Shown here piece by piece: positions 58,720-64,000 of a stretch of 64,000 nucleotides of DNA. The stretch's first letter is position 1; each line of letters opens with the position of its first letter. Under the pieces are notes generated by a model. It searched no databases. It saw nothing but the letters and a program-made list of their open reading frames with translations, and was not told the DNA's origin. Origin of the DNA: Annona cherimola. Its lineage: Eukaryota > Streptophyta > Magnoliopsida > Magnoliales > Annonaceae. Made by a program: the position numbers and the translations under genes. The DNA lies in contig CM059972.1 of the NCBI GenBank assembly GCA_030490835.1, positions 93,419,137 through 93,483,136 of the forward strand, given 5' to 3'.

Positions 58720-61150
58720 TGTAACAGTCATCGTCCATCCGTTTCTAAGAAACTGATGGAAACGGATGGGATTGATGGGTCATGCACGTTCATTTCAAAT
58801 TGATGGCAATTAATCCCAGCCGTTTAGCAGATGGATTAGTATAAAAGGCGCAAACGTGAGATGAGTTTCTGCCATTTGAAGAAGAAGAGAAATCACGCAG
58901 GAGACAGACGAAGGAAGAAGAAAGAATTTTTGAAGGTAAGCTGCGTCGAACCATTTTCTCTGTTAATCTCATCCATTCTATATTATACGCAAGTTATTTC
59001 ATAGATCTAAACCATTCACGACATTTCTAGCATGAGTAATTAGTCACAAAAGTATTATTGAAATGTTTAATGTCGAAATTTTACTTATTTAAATGAGAAG
59101 TACCAAATAAAGGGTATGAAATGATATATGATAAAATAAACGCACTTCTGAGCATAATCAGAGAATTGTGACTGTACAATAACAAGATAATTATATGATT
59201 AGCTTGCCTGCAAAATTTTAGATTGATCAGACTTATAGATTTTTAGATATAGCAATTTTTACACATAATATAGAGTGGTAAATATGTATTTTAAGAGAAA
59301 AATACAAAAAAATAATTACGGGAAAATATAGATGCAAAAAGAATAATTTGAACCATTACAAACATTATTTGAGATATTTTATAGTATATGTGATGAATTA
59401 ATTCTGTTAAAAATTAGTTTATATGGCTATTTGAAGTGATATTTAATATTAATCATTTATTAAACCCTTTATATTAAATCTGATGATAGAGATGTTATTT
59501 TGAAAAATGGACCGTCCAGATTATAAATCATAATTTTAGAAGCTTACCCCTAAATTTTCAGATCAAACAGATATGTATATTAAGAGATATAAGTCATTTT
59601 ATTTGGAAAATTATGGACCGTTGAAAATAAACAAATAAATGAATAAGCTTCTGGACTAGTGGGCTAAGCCTATCTGAACAGGCCCATTGAGTCAGAAACC
59701 CAGAAACAAAAGCTCAAATCTTAGCCCACTTAAATAGAGTCAGCCCACTATCCAGTCTGGCCCAACTTCCAACAAAGGATTTAGACCACTAGCCTGGCCC
59801 ACTGTTCCGGCCCACCAGCAACAGCCCACCGGCGACCGGCCGGCCGGCGGCGGAAAAAAAAAATTCAAATAATACCCAAAAATCTGAAAAAAAAATACAG
59901 AAAATTGTGAAAAATACCGAGAAAATTAAATTCAATATTTAGAAGCTTAAATGAGTTTAAAATTATAAATTTATGAAAAAAATGAAAGTTTCTGAAGGTG
60001 TGATAAATGGAAAATAAATAAATAAATATATATATAAATTATAAAAATATGCGAAAAATTAAAGGAAAATATCTAAAGAAATATAAGTCCAAATTTATTT
60101 TTATATATAAAAATAAAGTTGTGAATTAATATAAGAATAAATAGAAGAAAATAGGATTTTGACTGATTAAAATTATGAGAAATTTTGAGAAAGTTGTAAA
60201 TGGAATTTTAAATAATATTTGTGAAAATCAAAGTGAAATAATAAACATATTGTGATGAAAATTAGGAAAAGAGACTTGAGGATATTACAAAAAAATTGAA
60301 AAAAGAGGAGTTTTAAAGTCTACTCAGAGGTAAGTAAACTTTTACCAAAGCATGTCTTTGAAAATATTATGTGAATATTATGATTTGCTATGAAATGTGA
60401 TTATTTATTTTCTTTCAAAATTGTTTATTAAAAAATAAGCATTATTATTTCAAATTCATGTTTAGTAGTGAATTTATATGGTGCATCAATTAAAATTCAT
60501 GAGCATGATGCATAATTGCATATTGAGTTTGCCGCCAAGGAGTAAAGTAGTATGGTAGTACCTGGGTAGCGACCTCAGGACTACCAAAGAAGATGATTTA
60601 GCTCACGAATGTGTAGCACGGATGCACGCGAGCACAAGTAGATGGCAATACCCATAGTATGAATGCATGATTTAAAATTGACATATGTGTGCACGTCTAT
60701 CAAGATGTTTTTATTGCAGTTTGTTGTGCATAAAAGACAGTATAGATATTGTATTTGTTTTTTTAAAAAAAAAATCAAAATGAATGAAAATGAATTTAAA
60801 AAATACATTTTTACTTACTGAGCTTTCAGCTCACATAGTTTTTGTTTTCAGTGGAAAAACAGGGATACAATGTTATACTAGAGCATTTATCAACACGGAA
60901 AAAAGGCGAACCTAGCAGAGGAAAAGACAAAGAAGTTTATAACTTTATTGAAATTTTCTTATAATGCTTGCTGATTTTGATTTTAGACACTGAAAATTGT
61001 ATAATAACTCCTTAAAGAGCAAACTTGAGATGTAATAGTTAAAATTTTTATGGTTTTGCACCTTGGTATCTATTTCCATCTTGGGAGATCTTATTCTCAG
61101 CTTTGACATAGTAGACCTCATTTACAACACCTCAAGGGTGGGGTGTTACA
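58720..61150 (+). mobile_element. Solo LTR, 2.43 kb, with perfect ATTGT duplication
   Basis: ATTGT at 58715-58719 and 61151-61155 flanks a segment starting TGTAACAGTC and ending GGGGTGTTACA, so its ends are TGTAACA/TGTTACA. It has TATAAAAGG at about 58841, 120 bp in, followed by a purine-rich leader (GAAGAAGAAGAG). Near the end CTTACTGAGCTTTCAGCTCAC is typical of Tekay/Del-type LTRs. There is no internal region or primer site, so it is a solo LTR. A CCGGCCGGCCGGCGGCGG patch sits at 59836. Confidence 0.9.
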
Positions 61151-61159
61151 ATTGTTTTC

Positions 61160-61640
61160 TCCAACATGTCTTCTTAATCATCGATATAATAATGACCTAA
61201 AGAGCGAACAGGAAGAAGGAGAAAAAAAGACGGCATTTGTTCTACTCTCCTCAAAAACCCAGTTACAATGAAAACCATTGTGTATACCAACAAGCATGAT
61301 TCATATTACAACAAAGCAGATAAAAAACACGGTTGATATATGGGTATAAACATTTGCCAGTGCACCTACTTCACATGCAATTTTCGAGATAGGGCACTAC
61401 ATATCACTCTGACACCTTGTTTTGTACAATCACAAAATTTTATTTTATTAGGGGGATTCGGAAACTAATATGGTTCATATTCATCCACACGCTCACATCT
61501 GCTGAATTGCATCCATTTGCTGCAACAGGAAACCATCTTTTTAGTGGGAGTGTGTGTTGGGGCGGGCGAGAACTCAAAAAACAATACAGAAACGGAAGGA
61601 ACAATGCAGAAACGGAAGGAAGGAAGCATGTCAAATGGAT
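61160..61640. other. Flank of the TSR2 fragment; no intact gene seen
   Basis: On the minus strand after the TSR2-like piece an acceptor-like TTGTTGCAG occurs near 61520, but the following frame does not continue TSR2. A GGAAGGAACAATGCAGAAAC duplication lies at 61595-61620. Confidence 0.4.
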
Positions 61641-61653
61641 ATGGTCAATGACC

Positions 61654-61769
61654 TTTGGAATCATGGAAATAGGAAACTTCGTTGGAGAAGAGCTGATCCA
61701 GCTTGTGGCGGGAATCTCGGCCTCCCCACTCGTTTTGGACGGCCATCTGGAGAGCCGTCCACTGAGAGT
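61654..61769 (-). pseudogene. TSR2: TSR2-like fragment (pre-rRNA-processing protein)
   Basis: The minus strand encodes SQWTALQMAVQNEWGGRDS followed by RHKLDQLFSNEVSYFHDSKG. This matches the signature of TSR2 (WTALQMAV-NEWGGRDSR), an escortin that carries ribosomal protein eS26 to pre-40S particles. The residues normally before it (an EGI-L-LS type helix) are replaced by an unrelated Ser-rich stretch, and the downstream half (usually starting EPLYIDDLE) is not found nearby. It is about one fifth of the usual protein, so most likely a gene fragment. A first exon of a rearranged gene is less likely. Confidence 0.6.
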
Positions 61770-61913
61770 GAGAGTGCTGAGATGGCGACGGACCGCGACT
61801 TCTGTCCGTGACAATCTTCCTTGCTTCCTTCGTTCCGTCAGTAATATAAATCAAACAGATAACTAAGAAGAAGATGGTTGAGTCCCGTTCAAGGTTTTAG
61901 ACCGGGTGTGTCA

Positions 61914-62612
61914 TCCAAGTTATAAAACTTTTGGACTAAAATTTTTTGATACAATAGTTATTAAATTAAAAGAATATGATATGAGTAATAATAAAAATAA
62001 AGAGTATATAGTCAAAATAAATGAGTTAATTGTGTGTGTAGTTGTATAAAAATGATTGAAAAACAAGATAATCATATAGGAATATGTAAAGAAATAATTA
62101 AAAAATATAAAAGTTTTAAATTAACATTTTTCATTATTTGCCTAACACACTCTCAAAATTCAACTTTCAAATAAAAAAAATTTAGGGTATGTTTGGCAAT
62201 GTTAAAAAATGTGAAGCTAAAATTTTTCACTTTCCATAACTACCATATTTTTTAAATTATTTCTTCACATTTTTCTATACAACTACCCTATTTTTAATCA
62301 TTTCTATTTATTTTAATTTTATTCTCTTTACTCTTCATCATTACTCATATCATATTACATCATTTTTTTCAATCTAACAACTTTTATATAAAAAAATTTT
62401 AAGTACTCTATTTTTTAATTGTTTCTTCACATTTTTCTATGCAAGTACCCCATTTTTCAATCATTTCTACGCAACTAACGTATTTATTTTAATTTTATTC
62501 TCTTTACTCTTCATCATTACTCCTATCATATTACATTATTTTTTTCAATTTAACAACTTTTATATAAAAAAGTTTTCACCCAAAAGTTTTATCACCTACC
62601 AAACACACCTTT
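61914..62612. mobile_element. Three Tourist-like copies in series
   Basis: Copy a (61914-62153) runs GGGTGTGTCATCCAAG to CCTAACACACTC. Copy b (62184-62400) starts GGGTATGTTTGGCAATG in reverse orientation and lacks its right end. Copy c (62401-62610) lacks its left end and ends CCAAACACACC. Copies b and c share TCATTACTC-TATCATATTACAT and may be a local duplication of one reverse copy. Confidence 0.7.
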
Positions 62613-62969
62613 TAAAAAAGCTAAGTAGCGCCCTCTAGGGTCCGCTTCTTACACATAATCCTATTAAATTTTAAGATTTTGATGTTTGATGAAAATTTTA
62701 AACCATTCATTGCATTTAAGAGCTTGTTTGGTAAAGTTTGTGAGATTTTGAAATAGGGTGAAGAATGAAAAATAAAATATTTTGATAAATGTATGATTGA
62801 TATAAAAAGATAAGAGTAATGTTGAAATAAATAAGTTTGATGGAGGTAATTGACAAGAAAACTGATTAAAATATAGAAGTAAAAGTTAAAAAAATATAAT
62901 TATTGACAGGAAAATGGGTGCCTTGGGAAACACCGCCGACACTTACCAAATAAGCACTAACATTATTTA

Positions 62970-63420
62970 TTTAGCTAGAAGACCAAATTTCATCTAAATC
63001 AAATATACGCATTGGCCAATTTGCTGAAAAATATATATAGTCATGTGTAAATTATAAAAAAATGCTTAAATCTATTTATACATTTATCCAAATGTAATAA
63101 TAACTTATAAAATTATTTATCCACATAGAAATAATATTTTAGATGGTTTAGATGTTGAAAATACAACTTTGAAATTGAATTAATACTAAACAATTTTTTG
63201 AAATAATATTAAATAAGTTTATTATGTTGATACATTTGTAGGTGGAGCCATGCACATTGACATTAGGCAAATGAAAAGATTTTCAAATTATTATAAATGA
63301 TATTAAATGCCATAGATGGACTAGATTTTTCATCAATCATTAAGATATTAAAAATGGAAGGAATTTCATAAAAAGATCCGGACACTTTCTTATGTAACCA
63401 AAATTCATTTCAATCTTTTT
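62970..63420. mobile_element. Diverged fold-back element (reverse copy of the 36255/45740 family)
   Basis: TCATGTGTAAATTATAAAAAAATGC, AATTATTTATCCACATAG and ATTTTAGATGGTTTAGATGTTG are the reverse of phrases in the 45740 element. The right part, with ATGCCATAGATGGACTAG and TTTTTCATCAATCATTAAG, matches 46130-46170. A further partial copy lies at 63640-63760. Confidence 0.55.
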
Positions 63421-64000
63421 ATTTGGTGGGTAATAACTAAATATGAAAAATATTTATGAGGCGTTCCAATTGAATTCAAGAGGCTTGAATAAAATTTTAA
63501 TTTTGTTTGATTTTCTATTCTTAAGATAATTTTTAATACAATTTTTTATGTTTCTGATACAATTTTTTTACATTTGAATACATATAATTATATTTTGATC
63601 CTATTTCTTCATCTTGTAGAAGCCTTTGAATCTTTAGAATCATACTTTATAAGCATTTATTCATATAAAAATGACGTTTTAAATAATTTAGATGTTGACT
63701 ATACAATTTTAAAATTCATATTTAAATTAAATAATTTTTTATTGGGTATTTTACAATCATCTCAATATGTATTTTCCTGCTAAGCTTTGAGATATTCTTA
63801 CAAAGTTCTTACAATATACTAATATACAACTAACAATATTTTTATTTTTTATCTACATGGTGGATACTCCTGTACCCTTGGGGAGACCAATGCCACTCAC
63901 TCACTTCACTGCAACAGGACACGCAGCACATACTTCACGCCATCCCCCATCAGCACATGCCGCAGCTGACATTTTTGTTGCTGCCAGCAAGCTTCGAACC
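63421..64000. other. No gene seen to the window end
   Basis: AT-rich with a partial fold-back copy at 63640-63760. The last 150 bases (63860-64000) are GC-richer with no recognised domain, and may be the edge of a feature outside the window. Confidence 0.45.

Overview
This is a gene-poor, AT-rich stretch of nuclear DNA from a flowering plant. The evidence is spliced GT-AG genes with plant-specific products, Ty3/gypsy and other LTR retrotransposon remains with initiator-tRNA-Met primer sites, hAT, Mutator-like and Tourist-like elements, and (TA)n-flanked fold-back elements. No bacterial, viral-genome or organellar block is visible. I cannot name the species.

Three genes look intact. (1) On the + strand at 29980-34828, a gene of about six exons encodes a plastid inner-envelope protein that I recognise as MULTIPLE CHLOROPLAST DIVISION SITE 1 (MCD1). 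One internal exon end is unresolved. (2) On the + strand at 40866-41309, a single-exon gene encodes a secreted six-cysteine prolamin-like protein of the egg-cell-secreted (EC1/ECA1) type. (3) On the - strand at 48334-43911, a six-exon gene encodes a 446-residue small-GTPase-like protein of the alpha/gamma-adaptin-binding p34 (AAGAB) family. All of its splice sites and phases can be read. Two gene fragments were also found: a GatC (Glu-tRNA-Gln amidotransferase subunit C) piece at 7000-7176 and a TSR2 (pre-rRNA processing) piece at 61654-61769, both on the - strand.

Layout. 1-7000: decayed - strand Ty3/gypsy element with a 5' LTR, primer-binding site, an extra zinc-knuckle ORF before gag, gag, protease and reverse transcriptase; a 1.48 kb insertion with a CTCGT duplication splits the extra ORF. 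7.5-11.3 kb: a run of Tourist-like elements, one carrying a nested element. 12.7-14.7 and 17.0-17.4 kb: a two-level tandem repeat. 19.7-21.7 kb: a non-autonomous hAT-like element. 23.4-25.3 kb: solo LTR with a perfect ACTTA duplication. 26.3-27.9 kb: possible Mutator-like gene-capture element. 30-35 kb: MCD1. 39.2-42.5 kb: four (TA)n-flanked fold-back elements around the EC1-like gene. 43.9-48.3 kb: the p34-like gene. 51.9-53.2 kb: nested Tourist/SINE cluster. 54.4-57.7 kb: degraded LTR retrotransposon with a 2.1 kb solo LTR inside its own LTR. 58.7-61.15 kb: 2.4 kb solo LTR with a perfect ATTGT duplication. 61.6-64 kb: TSR2 fragment, more Tourist-like copies and fold-back remains.

The three genes do not form a functional unit; plant genes are transcribed singly. 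The main content is transposon history: several insertions can be ordered by nesting, and several boundaries are fixed by target-site duplications that can be read directly. I found no convincing undescribed multi-gene system. The observations most worth checking are the extra zinc-knuckle ORF of the gypsy element, the two-level tandem repeat, the fold-back cluster targeting (TA)n tracts, and the two host-gene fragments.
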